A stretch of DNA of 64,000 bases, taken from positions 186,001 to 250,000 of the forward strand of contig CAVROA010000008.1 in the NCBI GenBank assembly GCA_963722715.1, given 5' to 3'. Source of the stretch: DASQGA01 sp963722715. Lineage in GTDB: Bacteria; Actinomycetota; Thermoleophilia; Gaiellales; Gaiellaceae. Positions 1 through 8,656 of the stretch are shown here, in pieces. The notes under the pieces are model-generated. The model did not search any database and was not told the origin of the DNA. It saw only the letters and a list, made by a program, of their open reading frames with translations. Both the position numbers and the translations under genes were made by a program. Position 1 is the stretch's first letter, and each line of letters starts with the position of its first letter.

Positions 1-1079
1 GGCACGTTGCGCTTGTTCAGGACGCCGAGCTGCCTGATCGTCATCTTCTCCTCGGAGAGGGCGTAGAGCGCCCGCGAGCCGTCCATCGTGGCCGTGTTCA
101 TGGAGAGGAGGAGGCCGCCGCAGAGGCAGACGACAAGGAATTTCCCGAAGCCCTCCCCCGCGATCGAGTTAACGACGTCGGTCAGCCAGACGACGCCCGT
201 CAGGTCGTTGAAGAGGCCGTCGTAGCCGATCGTCCCGAGGACGACGATCGGGAGCATGATGGACAGGACGACGTTGAGGGCGCCCACCGAGGCGAGGGCC
301 TTGCGGGTGTCGTTCGCCGTGTCCTTGTACTCCGGCGCAAACGTCGCCCCGGCCTCCGGTCCGTACGTCGACCAGCCGAGGATGTAGAGCCAGACCATGA
401 TCATCACGAACTGGTTGAAGAACGTGGCCGAATCGCCGTAGAACTCGACGTTCGCCGCGACGAAGTTCGAGTTGATCTCGTGGTTGGAGAAGTCGCCGGT
501 GATGAAGCCCCCGATGGCGATCACGAGGATCGGGAAGATCATCAGGGCCCCGACGACGTAGCTGAGCCCGACCGCGGGACGCATCCCGCGGATGTTGAAG
601 ATCCAGCAGAGAACGATGGCCATGACCCCGATCAGCTGCGCCCACCCGAGGGGCTGGATGATCGGCGGGTTGTAGATCGTGGTCGCGAGGTAGCTGTCGC
701 CTCCGAACTCGGCGAGCAGCAGGTATCCGATCAGGCTTCCGTAGATCGCTAGCACGCTCGACCACGCGAACCAGTAGCCGAAGACGGCGATCGGGCCCGC
801 GAAGGAGAAGTGCTTGCGCCAGCCCTCCCGCGCGTAGACCGACAACCCTCCCGGCTTGTCCGGGAACATGGCGGCGGGCTCGCAGTAGATGTAGGCCTGG
901 AGCGCGCCGATGCAGGCCGAGACGACCCAGAGGATGATGGCCACCTGGCCGCCGAGCGCGATGATCGAGCCCCAGAGGCCGATCAGGAGGAAGCCCGGAT
1001 TGGCGAGACCGATGACGAAGCCGTCCCACCACCGAATCGTCTTGAGCAGACGACGTTCGTCTACCGCTACCTCAGCCAT
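1..1079 (-). CDS. APC-superfamily amino acid permease, 3' end cut by window
   Basis: An inner-membrane transporter, probably for an amino acid or small amine. The reading frame from ATG at 1079 stays open to the window edge (about 359 codons), so the C-terminus is missing. The N-terminus runs from a short basic segment (MAEVAVDERRLLKTIRWWDG) into many hydrophobic helices, with FVIGLANPGFLLIGLWGS in helix 1, a glycine-rich break typical of APC carriers, and a later segment GWSTYGPEAGATFAPEYKD like the conserved TM6-TM7 region. GGAGGTGG lies 6 nt before the ATG. It is divergent from the aldehyde dehydrogenase, which may metabolise the imported compound; that link and the substrate are inference. 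Confidence 0.8.
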   Translation of the reverse strand, partial: MAEVAVDERRLLKTIRWWDGFVIGLANPGFLLIGLWGSIIALGGQVAIILWVVSACIGALQAYIYCEPAAMFPDKPGGLSVYAREGWRKHFSFAGPIAVFGYWFAWSSVLAIYGSLIGYLLLAEFGGDSYLATTIYNPPIIQPLGWAQLIGVMAIVLCWIFNIRGMRPAVGLSYVVGALMIFPILVIAIGGFITGDFSNHEINSNFVAANVEFYGDSATFFNQFVMIMVWLYILGWSTYGPEAGATFAPEYKDTANDTRKALASVGALNVVLSIMLPIVVLGTIGYDGLFNDLTGVVWLTDVVNSIAGEGFGKFLVVCLCGGLLLSMNTATMDGSRALYALSEEKMTIRQLGVLNKRNV

Positions 1080-1190
1080 ACACCCACCTCCGCAGTTCGG
1101 CGTTCGTGAGATCCGTGACCGTAACACTCTCGGAGATCGACTTCAATTGGGCGTATCATCGCGGCCCATACGGACGGAAAAGGAGGCGTG
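1080..1190. promoter_or_regulatory. Divergent intergenic region between permease and aldehyde dehydrogenase
   Basis: This 111-bp spacer must hold promoters for both directions. On the plus strand TATCAT at 1154-1159 is a reasonable -10 hexamer, with AGGAGG at 1181-1186 placed 4 nt before the dehydrogenase ATG. No convincing -35 is visible in either direction. Confidence 0.35.
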
Positions 1191-2627
1191 ATGGCGGTCG
1201 CGACGCGGGAGAGCACGTTCATCGGCGGCGCATGGGTTTCAGGCGACGGCGAGGAGATCGAGGTCCGGAGCCCCGCGAGCGGCGAGCTCCTGGGAGCGGT
1301 CACGGGCTCCACGCCCGCCCAGGTAGACGCAGCGGTGAGGGCGGCCGCGGACGCCTTCCCGGCCTGGCGCCGGGTCTCGCTGCTCGAGCGAGTGGACCTC
1401 TGCCGCCGGGCGTTCACGATCTGCATGGAGCGGGCCGAGGACATCGCTCAGACGATCAGCCGTGAGGTCGGCAAGACGATCCGCGAGTCACGCGAGGAGA
1501 TGATCGAGTACACGGCCGACCACTTCAGGCGCGCCGCCGAGGACGTCCTGCGCCACGCCGGGCAGGTGCTGCCCTCGACGCAGGAGCGGACGAACGACAA
1601 GCGCATCGTCGTCGTGCAGGAGCCGATCGGGGTCGTGGCCGCGATCTCGCCCTGGAACTTCCCGGTCGACATCGCCGGGATCCCGATCGTCTACGGCCTC
1701 GCGGTGGGCTGCACGGTCGTCTGGAAGCCGTCCGAGCAAGCGCCGCTCTGCGCCAACATGTTCGCCGAGGTGCTCGCGGACGCCGGCTTCCCGGCCGGAA
1801 CGGTCAACGTCGTTCACGGAGGCGGCGAGACCGGCTCGGCCCTCGTTCGCCACCCGGACGTCGCCTCAGTCGTCTTCACCGGCTCCACGCGGACCGGCGA
1901 GCAGGTCGCCCGCGATGCGGGAATCAAGAACCGGGTGCTCGAGCTGGGCGGCAACGGTCCCCAGATCGTCCTCGCCGACGCGAACCTCGAGAAGGCAGCC
2001 GACGCTGCGATCGTCGGATGCTTCTACCTCGCCGGCCAATGCTGCACCGCAGCGGAGCGCATCCTCGTTCACGAGTCCGTCAAGGACGAGTTCGTGGCGG
2101 CGCTCGTCGAGCGCACGAAGGCGCTCCGAGTCGGGGATCCGCTCGACGAGGAGACGGACATGGGTCCGCTCTGCACGTCGGAGGTGCTGGAGCGGACGCG
2201 CGAGCACATCGAGGACGCCGTGGCGAAGGGGGCCCGGATCGTGGTCGGCGGCGGCCATGATGGCGCCTACCACGAGCCGACCGTGCTCGACGGCGTGACG
2301 AGCGAGATGCGGATCGCCCGCGAGGAGACCTTCGGGCCCGTGGCCCCGATCATGACCTTCCACGAGCTGGACGAGGCGCTCGCGATCGCGAACGAGACGG
2401 AGTACGGCCTGACCGCTGCGGTCTTCACGCGCTCCCTTCACGACGCCTGGCACGCGGCCGAGGAGTTACGGCACGGAACCGTCCACATCAACGAGACGAC
2501 GAACTACTGGGATCAGCTGGCGCCGTTCGGCGGGGCGAAGGCCTCGGGAGCGGGCCGGGAGCTCGCCGGCTGGATCATCGACGCGCTCACCGAGACGAAG
2601 CAGATCACCTTCGACCTGGGCGACTGA
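1191..2627 (+). CDS. NAD(P)-dependent aldehyde dehydrogenase
   Basis: Oxidises an aldehyde to the acid with NAD(P)+ in the cytoplasm. It has 478 residues, normal for the ALDH superfamily. Visible motifs are PWNFPVDIAGIPIVYGLAVG (cofactor fold), FTGSTRTGEQ, the general-base glutamate in ELGGNGP (Glu251) and the nucleophile in GQCCTAAER (Cys284-Cys285), then EETFGPVAPIM near the end. ATG at 1191 is preferred over GTG at 1188 because AGGAGG then sits 4 nt upstream. Succinate-semialdehyde, betaine-aldehyde and other aldehydes are possible; the sequence does not decide. The divergent permease suggests an amino-acid or amine-derived aldehyde. Confidence 0.88.
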   Translation: MAVATRESTFIGGAWVSGDGEEIEVRSPASGELLGAVTGSTPAQVDAAVRAAADAFPAWRRVSLLERVDLCRRAFTICMERAEDIAQTISREVGKTIRESREEMIEYTADHFRRAAEDVLRHAGQVLPSTQERTNDKRIVVVQEPIGVVAAISPWNFPVDIAGIPIVYGLAVGCTVVWKPSEQAPLCANMFAEVLADAGFPAGTVNVVHGGGETGSALVRHPDVASVVFTGSTRTGEQVARDAGIKNRVLELGGNGPQIVLADANLEKAADAAIVGCFYLAGQCCTAAERILVHESVKDEFVAALVERTKALRVGDPLDEETDMGPLCTSEVLERTREHIEDAVAKGARIVVGGGHDGAYHEPTVLDGVTSEMRIAREETFGPVAPIMTFHELDEALAIANETEYGLTAAVFTRSLHDAWHAAEELRHGTVHINETTNYWDQLAPFGGAKASGAGRELAGWIIDALTETKQITFDLGD

Positions 2628-2693
2628 CGCTCTTGCGAGGACGCAGCATCGGGCGAGCAGCGCGGCCCAGGCCTGCTGCGTCGTCAAGCCCTC

Positions 2694-3737
2694 CTAGGCG
2701 AAGGCCGGCATCACCTCGTCGGCGATGAGCTGGAGTTGGCCCTGGACGTCGGGGACGTCGACGTCCTTGCCCGTGAACGCCTTCAGAACCGCGGGATCGG
2801 TGATGCACAGGATCATGTGGTTGACCCCTGCCGACTGGATCTCCTTGATGTGCGCCACGCACTCCTCGGGCGTGCCGGCGATCGACAGCTTCTCGGCGAT
2901 CTCCGGCGTCGTCAGCTCGTAGGCCTTGTCGAGCTCGCCTTTCCCGAGCGCCTCGATGATCACCTTCGTGTCCGCCGGATCGATCCCGTGGCGCTCGAGC
3001 TGTTCGTCCGGGTGCGCGGAGAGGTAGAAGGCGACGATCGTCCGAGCCGCCTTCTTGGCCTCGGCGGAATCCGGCGCGCACGTGATCACGCACCAGGCGC
3101 CGATGTCGAGCTCGCGCCAGTCCCGTCCAGCCTTCTCCGCCCCGATCTTGACGTGCTGGATCAGGTAGTCGTAGGCCTCCTTCGAGTAGCTGAGCGCGTG
3201 GTGGACGCCGTCGGAGACCTCGCCGGCGAGCTCGAAGGACTTCGGTCCGCGCATCGCCCCGATCATGAGCGGGAGACGCTCCTGCACCGGCCGCGCAAAG
3301 GTGAAGAGCCCGCTGTACTTGTAGAACTCGCCGTCGAAGGTGATCGCGCCGTCGTCCAGGAACGTGCGCATGACGTGGTGCGCCTCCTTCACCCGGGAGA
3401 ACGACTTGATCTTCGTCCAGTCGACGCCGTACTGGGCGAGCAGCCCGAAGTTGCCGATCGAGAAGACGCCTTCCGCGCGACCGCCCGTGAGCTCGTCCAG
3501 GGTCGCAAGCGCCTGGCAGAGCAGCGTCGGCTCCCTGAGCCAGATCCCCGACACGCTGGGGCCCAGGTGGATTCTCTCCGTCTTGTCCGCGGCCGCGGCA
3601 AACAGGACCCAGAGGTCCTTGTGCCAGGTCTCGTCCGCCGCATAGCAGGCGTGGTACCCGAGCTCGTCGGCCTTCTTGATCATCTCCAACGAGTCTGCGA
3701 GCGGGTAATCAAGGAGTGTCGCGTAGCTGAACTTCAT
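2694..3737 (-). CDS. LLM-class flavin/F420-dependent oxidoreductase
   Basis: A 347-residue luciferase-like monooxygenase-fold enzyme, closest by eye to the F420-dependent methylene-tetrahydromethanopterin reductase type. It begins MKFSYATLLDYPLADSLEMI, followed by ADELGYHACYAADET, HLGPSVSGIWLREP, TLDELTGGRAEGVFSIGNFG and LPLMIGAMRGPKSFELAGEVSDGV, the usual cofactor-side landmarks of the barrel. It is the last gene of a minus-strand operon (GlcF-like, GlcD-like, 88-aa protein, LLM) with 1 nt separating it from the 88-aa gene. Whether it uses F420 or FMN, and its substrate, cannot be read from sequence. The operon suggests oxidation of a hydroxyacid or related compound. Confidence 0.8.
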   Translation of the reverse strand: MKFSYATLLDYPLADSLEMIKKADELGYHACYAADETWHKDLWVLFAAAADKTERIHLGPSVSGIWLREPTLLCQALATLDELTGGRAEGVFSIGNFGLLAQYGVDWTKIKSFSRVKEAHHVMRTFLDDGAITFDGEFYKYSGLFTFARPVQERLPLMIGAMRGPKSFELAGEVSDGVHHALSYSKEAYDYLIQHVKIGAEKAGRDWRELDIGAWCVITCAPDSAEAKKAARTIVAFYLSAHPDEQLERHGIDPADTKVIIEALGKGELDKAYELTTPEIAEKLSIAGTPEECVAHIKEIQSAGVNHMILCITDPAVLKAFTGKDVDVPDVQGQLQLIADEVMPAFA

Positions 3738-3738
3738 G

Positions 3739-4005
3739 TCAGTTGCCCTCCTCGGCCTCGATTTCGGCGATTAGCTCCTCGCCGGAGACGACCGAGTCCG
3801 CGAAGTGGTCGTGCATCCAGGCCAGGTGCTCCCAGCGGCTGTCGACCATGCGGTGCGTGTCCCAGGCCGGAATCTCCTGCTGGGGCGCATGTTCGGACAT
3901 CAGAGCGGGGTCGACCTCGTAGATGTGGTCGAAGCGCATGACAACGTCGTCCTTCACGCGCTTCGCCTCAGGCGGCTTCTGCGCGGCGAGCCTGAAACCG
4001 ATCAC
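3739..4005 (-). CDS. Hypothetical protein, 88 aa, between GlcD-like and LLM genes
   Basis: A family I do not recognise. It is a soluble acidic protein without signal peptide or membrane segment; recognisable stretches are FDHIYEVDPALMSEHAPQQE and DTHRMVDSRWEHLAWMHDHF. The start is a GTG that overlaps the TGA of the GlcD-like gene (GTGA) and the stop is 1 nt from the LLM start, so it is almost certainly translated with both. Its position suggests an accessory subunit or partner of the GlcDF-like dehydrogenase or of the LLM enzyme; that is inference. Confidence 0.6.
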   Translation of the reverse strand: MIGFRLAAQKPPEAKRVKDDVVMRFDHIYEVDPALMSEHAPQQEIPAWDTHRMVDSRWEHLAWMHDHFADSVVSGEELIAEIEAEEGN

Positions 4006-5513
4006 TCGTCTCCCTCCTCGTAGGCCTGGTCGAGCAGATACTTGCCGGGGTTCATCACGTTCAGCGGGTCAAGCGCCCGCTTGAGCTTCTTCATCACCTC
4101 GAAGCCCCCGCCCAGCTCGACGGGGACGAGGTCGACTTCCCCCTCGCGGCATGAGCCGTGGCACGCCGAGATCGAGCCGCCGTGCTCGATCGCGACACGG
4201 GCGATCTCGCGCTTCGCGTCCACCCACACGGCCCAGCTCTCGTCGTCCCATTGCATCTCCCAGATGCCGATGTCGATCTCGGTGAGATAGTCGCCCCAGG
4301 GCTTGAAGGCTCCGTTCGTGTAGGCGAACATGCCCCAGTCGTCGAACATGTCGAATCGCTCGCGGAGGCCGGCGGCGATCGCGTGCCACTTCTCCCGGAC
4401 GGCCGGGAGCTGCGAGTAGGGGATCGACGCATCCTCGCAATGCCAGCTCATTGGCACGACCTGGCCGTCTCGTGCGCGGCCGTGGAGCGGCGTCGCGTAG
4501 CGGTCGTGGCGCGACGCCCAGTCACCCTGGGAGATCTCGTCGCCCAGGTACTCGCCCCCGGACGCCTTCCCGATCCTGAGCATGCGCTTGGCCGAGGCCC
4601 TCACCTCGTCCTCGTTGCCGTACATGGCGAGCGCCACGACTCCCTTCACCCATTCCGGCTGCGGGATATAGGCCTCGTCGTCACGGCGGAGGTAGGCGAC
4701 CTTCCACTCGTCGAAGAGGACGACCCCCGCCAGGGTCGCGGCGCCGGAGCGGGCGAAGTCACCGGTCGCCTTCCATGCGTCCAAGTAGGCCGGGTAGGCG
4801 TAGAAGGCCGAGAACTCTGCCTCGGGCCGCTTCACGAGCTCGAGCGTCGCTTCCGTGACGATCCCGAGCGTCCCCTGGTGCCCCATGAAGAGGTGCTTCA
4901 GCTGGTAGCCGCTTGAAGACTTGCGCACTGCCTTCCCGCCCCCGTCGCCGACGCGGATGATCTCGCCGGTCGGGAGCACGATTTCGAAACTGATCACGAG
5001 GTCCCTCGTGTGCCCGTAACGGGCGCCGATGAGGGACCAGCCGCTTGTGCCGATGCGGCCGCCGACGAGGGAGCACGGGTACGAGGCCGGGTCGTCCGGG
5101 TAGATGAAGCCGTGCGGCTTGAGCTCCTCCGAGAGCTTCAGCATGTTGATCCCGGGCTGCACGGTCACGGTCCGGTCCTCGAGGTCGAGCTCGAGGATCC
5201 GATTCATCAGCTTCACGTCGACCATGATCCCGTGCCGAAGCGGCACGGCACCGTCGGTCAGGCCGGTGCCGCCCGCGCGTGGGACGACCGGGATGCGCTC
5301 TCGGTTGGCGAGCTTGACCACCTCGGAGATCTGCTCGGCAGACGTTGGGAGGACGACGGCGTCGGGCACGTACTCCTGCCAGCGGTGCACAGGGAAGGGC
5401 GACGGGACGCGCGCGCGATTGAAGCGCGCCGACCTGCCGGCGAAGACGTGCTCTTCACCGCAGATCTCGACGAGCCGGTCGAGGACCGAGTCGGACACGG
5501 CGACGGTAGCCAT
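4002..5513 (-). CDS. FAD-binding oxidase/dehydrogenase, glycolate oxidase GlcD-like
   Basis: A 503-residue flavoprotein of the vanillyl-alcohol-oxidase fold that oxidises 2-hydroxyacids. The FAD-binding PCMH domain is at about residues 45-225 (VVPRAGGTGLTDGAVPLRHG, VQPGIN, HQGTLGIVTEATLELVKRP), followed by the FAD-oxidase C-terminal domain ending ALDPLNVMNPGKYL. It lies 1 nt after the GlcF-like iron-sulfur gene and overlaps the 88-aa gene, so the two-component GlcDF arrangement is clear. The substrate could be glycolate, lactate or 2-hydroxyglutarate. Electrons would pass through the partner's Fe-S clusters to the quinone pool, as known for the family. Confidence 0.85.
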   Translation of the reverse strand: MATVAVSDSVLDRLVEICGEEHVFAGRSARFNRARVPSPFPVHRWQEYVPDAVVLPTSAEQISEVVKLANRERIPVVPRAGGTGLTDGAVPLRHGIMVDVKLMNRILELDLEDRTVTVQPGINMLKLSEELKPHGFIYPDDPASYPCSLVGGRIGTSGWSLIGARYGHTRDLVISFEIVLPTGEIIRVGDGGGKAVRKSSSGYQLKHLFMGHQGTLGIVTEATLELVKRPEAEFSAFYAYPAYLDAWKATGDFARSGAATLAGVVLFDEWKVAYLRRDDEAYIPQPEWVKGVVALAMYGNEDEVRASAKRMLRIGKASGGEYLGDEISQGDWASRHDRYATPLHGRARDGQVVPMSWHCEDASIPYSQLPAVREKWHAIAAGLRERFDMFDDWGMFAYTNGAFKPWGDYLTEIDIGIWEMQWDDESWAVWVDAKREIARVAIEHGGSISACHGSCREGEVDLVPVELGGGFEVMKKLKRALDPLNVMNPGKYLLDQAYEEGDE

Positions 5514-5514
5514 C

Positions 5515-6738
5515 TCAGACCCCCAGGCCCGCCGCCTGCGCGACGAGCTCCATCAGGTCGACCACCTCCACGTCCTGCTTCTCGCCCTGTTCCGAGAGCG
5601 GCCGTTCCGACCACACACAGGCCGAGACGAGCGTGTCGATCTCGAGCGCCTTGGCGCGCTCGACCCGCCGACGGCTGATCTCCGCGGTCAGATCGGGGCG
5701 CTCGATCCCGAGTCCCGCGCCCGCGCCCGAGCAATACGACCATTGGGTGACATGGTCGACGTCCTTGAAGGTGAGCCCCGGGATCGCCCGCAGGATCTCG
5801 CGCGGGGCGGCGTGGATGCCTTTCCTCTTGTTCAGCCGACAGGCGTCATGGTAGGTAACCACGCGCTCGATCGGGACGGAAAGCTTCAGCTTTCCCTCTC
5901 TCAAGAGCTCGGCGACAAGTTCGACGACGAGGACGATCTCGAAGTCGTAGTCCTCGCCGAAGTAGCCCGGGTAGTCCTCCGTGAAGGAGATGTAGTCGTG
6001 CGGGTCGACGACGAGGATCCGCTTGGCGCCGACTTCACGCCAGTCGGCCACGTTGTGCTCGGCGAAGCGCCGCGCCTGGTCGACGTAGCCCATCTCAGCG
6101 GCCGGGCCCCCGCAGCACCACTGCTCACGCATGAGCCCGAACTCGACACCTGCCGTGCGGAGGATCTGGGCGACAGCCCGCGGGACGCTCGTCCGGTAGA
6201 ACGCTGCCTCGCAGTCACAGAAGAGAACCGTCTCGCCCCCGACGGGGAGGTCGAGCCCGGCAGCCCAGTCCGCCACGTGCTCTTGCGAGACGGGCGTCCC
6301 GTTCAGCACGGGCTCGCTTTTCGCCTGGTCGGTGAGCTCGTTCCAGCGCTGCCAGTTGGGCTGGTGGACGCCGTGCTCGACCGCGAGCGCCCGCGCCGCC
6401 TTCACCAGGTCGACCGTCCGCGTTCGGAAGCGGTAGAAATCGCCGGTGAAGAGGGTGTTCGGGCAGCGCAGCTCGCAGGCGCCGCACTGCGTGCAGTGGA
6501 CGTAGTCGCGTGCGACGTCTTCGATGGTCAGGTGGCCCTCGTCCATCGCAACGACATTCGCGTGGAACGCCGTCGGCGTGTGAGCCTCGTCTCGCGTGAC
6601 CTGCATGACGGGGCAGACCTCGCGGCAGAACTTGTGCCCGGAGCTGTAGCAGTTGTACGCGGCGGTGCGCCACTCCTCGACGAACTCCTCGGTGGGGGCC
6701 CCGTTCGCAGCCGCCCCGGACGTTGTCCGTTGCTCCAT
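5515..6738 (-). CDS. Fe-S oxidoreductase, glycolate oxidase GlcF-like
   Basis: A 407-residue electron-transfer partner of the GlcD-like flavoprotein. It has N-terminal ferredoxin-type cysteines (YNCYSSGHKFCREVCPVM and HCTQCGACELRCP) and then two CCG-domain signatures (EQWCCGGPAAEMGY and a later CSGAGAG variant) typical of GlcF/HdrB-like proteins. ATG at 6738 is chosen because AAGGAG sits 6 nt upstream; a TTG 15 nt earlier lies inside that ribosome-binding site. It is the first gene of the minus-strand operon, divergent from the C26 hydrolase. The second CCG motif has Ser-Gly where Cys-Gly is expected, which may be a lineage variant. Confidence 0.83.
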   Translation of the reverse strand: MEQRTTSGAAANGAPTEEFVEEWRTAAYNCYSSGHKFCREVCPVMQVTRDEAHTPTAFHANVVAMDEGHLTIEDVARDYVHCTQCGACELRCPNTLFTGDFYRFRTRTVDLVKAARALAVEHGVHQPNWQRWNELTDQAKSEPVLNGTPVSQEHVADWAAGLDLPVGGETVLFCDCEAAFYRTSVPRAVAQILRTAGVEFGLMREQWCCGGPAAEMGYVDQARRFAEHNVADWREVGAKRILVVDPHDYISFTEDYPGYFGEDYDFEIVLVVELVAELLREGKLKLSVPIERVVTYHDACRLNKRKGIHAAPREILRAIPGLTFKDVDHVTQWSYCSGAGAGLGIERPDLTAEISRRRVERAKALEIDTLVSACVWSERPLSEQGEKQDVEVVDLMELVAQAAGLGV

Positions 6739-6813
6739 GCCGCTCTCCTTCAACTCGGGCGAATCGGTGCCGCGACCCTAATGGATCCTGGGGTGCGGAA
6801 CCAAGCCCTCGGA

Positions 6814-6819
6814 TATAAG
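6814..6819 (+). promoter_or_regulatory. -10 element of an apparently leaderless promoter
   Basis: TATAAG lies 7 nt before the GTG of the downstream hydrolase, so transcription would begin at or next to the start codon. No Shine-Dalgarno sequence is seen, consistent with a leaderless mRNA as is common in actinobacteria. No good -35 is visible. Confidence 0.4.
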
Positions 6820-6826
6820 TGCCTGC

Positions 6827-7585
6827 GTGACGAGGGATGGGCGGAAACCGGTCATCGGCCTCTCGCTCGGCCTGCATGACTTCGGCGACTATGCGGGTGT
6901 CGGCTTCCAGCGGCCGTTAGCGCTCGCGGGCGGGGTCGGACTCGGGCTCCCCCGGGTCAGCGGCTACCTCGAGGACGCACTCGATGCCTGTGATGGCATC
7001 CTGCTCGGCGGCGGCCGCGACATCGACCCGAGCTGCTACGGGCAGGAGCCGAGCGAGCACCTGACCCACACGGACCCGCGACGCGACGCGTTCGAGCTCG
7101 AGCTCGTCGAGCGCTCGATCGACCGCCGCCTTCCGCTCCTGGGCATGTGCCGAGGGATCCAGATGCTGAACGTCGCGCTTGGCGGCACGCTCGTGCAGGA
7201 CGTCGCGCTCAAGCCCGAATGGGCAGAGCATCCATCTGACCGCGGCTGGAAGGCCTGGAAGGAGGTCGAGCGCTCCTCCCTCGACGGGGAGGAGGTGGTC
7301 CCGGAGCATCCGCGGCACTCGATCAGCGTCGAGCGGGGCAGCCGGCTGCACGCCGCACTCGGGGTCGACGAGATCGAGGTGGACAGCTTCCACCACCAGG
7401 CGCTCGACGCCGTCGCGTCCGGCCTCCGCGTGGTGGGGCGCGCGCCGGACGGCGTCGTAGAAGCGGTCGAGCTGGACGGCGACGGTTTCGTCCTGGCCGT
7501 GCAGTGGGAGCTCCAGGAGGAATGGCGGGTCGACCGCCGCTTTCTCCAGCCCTTCGCCCAGCTCGTCGAGGCAGCCCGGCACTAG
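6827..7585 (+). CDS. Gamma-glutamyl-gamma-aminobutyrate hydrolase-like protein (peptidase C26)
   Basis: A 252-residue class-I glutamine-amidotransferase-fold hydrolase expected to cleave gamma-glutamyl amides. The oxyanion strand GILLGGGRDIDPSCYG, the nucleophile elbow GMCRGIQMLNVALGG (Cys108) and the FHHQALD motif are present. The usual C-terminal QWHPE motif reads QWELQEEW, so the His of the Cys-His-Glu triad is not where expected. The upstream FHHQ histidines or a different geometry might compensate, or activity may be lost. The stop abuts the EamA start (TAG then ATG). A gamma-glutamyl hydrolase near a gamma-glutamylmethylamide pathway is suggestive but unproven. Confidence 0.78.
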   Translation: MTRDGRKPVIGLSLGLHDFGDYAGVGFQRPLALAGGVGLGLPRVSGYLEDALDACDGILLGGGRDIDPSCYGQEPSEHLTHTDPRRDAFELELVERSIDRRLPLLGMCRGIQMLNVALGGTLVQDVALKPEWAEHPSDRGWKAWKEVERSSLDGEEVVPEHPRHSISVERGSRLHAALGVDEIEVDSFHHQALDAVASGLRVVGRAPDGVVEAVELDGDGFVLAVQWELQEEWRVDRRFLQPFAQLVEAARH

Positions 7586-8447
7586 ATGGGGATCGCTCTC
7601 GGCCTCGCGGCCGCCCTCTCGTGGGGCCTGGCCGACTATTTCGCTGCGGTGGCGTCGCGCCGAACGGGAGCGCTACGCGTCGCACTCGGCTTCCACCTCG
7701 TTGCCACGGCTCTTCTCGCCGTCCTTCTCTTCGCCTCGGGCGGTGACCTGTCCGGACTGACCCGCGGTGACCTCGCGTGGTTCGTCTTCCTCGGCGTGCT
7801 CGGCTGGCTCTCGTACCTCGCCTTCTACCGCGCGCTCGCCATCGGGCCAATCTCGATCGTGAGTCCGATCGTCTCGGCTTACGCCGCCGTGACTGTCGTC
7901 TGCGCAGTCCTCATCTCCGGCGAGCGCCTGTCGCCAGACGAGGTGCTGGCGATCGGGATCGCTCTCCTCGGCGTCGTGCTGGCCTCCTCCGACCTGTCCC
8001 AGATCAGGGCGATCGAGCGCGTCGCCGCGATCGGAATCTTCCTCGCGCTCGCCACGGCGGTTCTGATCGGCGCGTTTGTCTACGGCGTCGCCTACTTCAG
8101 CGACGAATACGGCTGGCTTGTGCCGATCTTCCTGGCACGGGGCTTCTCGACCGCTCTTCATCCTCGCGACTGCGCTCCAGCGCCGGGAATGGCACTTCCC
8201 GTACCGGTCGCACGGCCTCCTGGCGATGATCGGTTTCATCGCGGTCGTCGACACGATCGGCTATGTCGCGTTCAACTTAGGCGTTCGGCACGCGGACACG
8301 TCGATCGTGGCGACCGCGGCCGCTCCCTACTCGGTCGTGCCGATCGTGGCGGGCGTCGCGCTCATGGGCGAGCGACCGAGACCGACCCAGTGGGCCGGCG
8401 TCGCACTCGTGATCGCTGGGCTCGTGCTGCTCGGCCTGGTGGCCTAG
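7586..8447 (+). pseudogene. EamA/DMT-family transporter, broken by one frameshift
   Basis: A drug/metabolite-transporter-type membrane protein with about ten helices in two EamA repeats. The first frame gives MGIALGLAAALSWGLADYF through VPIFLARGFST. The homology continues one frame over with LFILATALQRREWHFPYRSH and ends GVALVIAGLVLLGLVA at the TAG of 8445-8447. The total length is 862 nt (3n+1), so one base too many lies between about 8135 and 8155; the GGGG run near 8138 is an obvious candidate. Both halves keep normal codon usage and typical helices, so the lesion is recent or a sequence error. It starts directly after the C26 hydrolase stop. Confidence 0.75.
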
Positions 8448-8518
8448 CTGGTGGCCTAGCGACCGGCGCTGGACGTGACTCACGGCCGGAGCGCAGGCGG
8501 CTCATACAATCGGCACCG

Positions 8519-8653
8519 ATGGACCGGCCTCCGAGTGCGCTTACCCGTGACGCGCGGCGTAGCGTCGCCCCATCAGGAACTCACCCGGTCATGCGCGCGA
8601 CGTTCGATGCGGCCTTCGAGCATGCTGGCTGTCGCGTCTGGATGGCCGACTAG
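8519..8653 (+). CDS. Possible 44-aa ORF, uncertain
   Basis: A short ATG-to-TAG frame sits in the 209-bp space between the transporter and the antiporter, reading MDRPPSALTRDARRSV and later MRATFDAAFEHAGCRVWM. There is no ribosome-binding site and I recognise no family. A CATACAAT sequence just upstream could be a -10 for this ORF or for the antiporter operon. It may be only leader sequence. Confidence 0.2.
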   Translation: MDRPPSALTRDARRSVAPSGTHPVMRATFDAAFEHAGCRVWMAD

Positions 8654-8656
8654 CGG

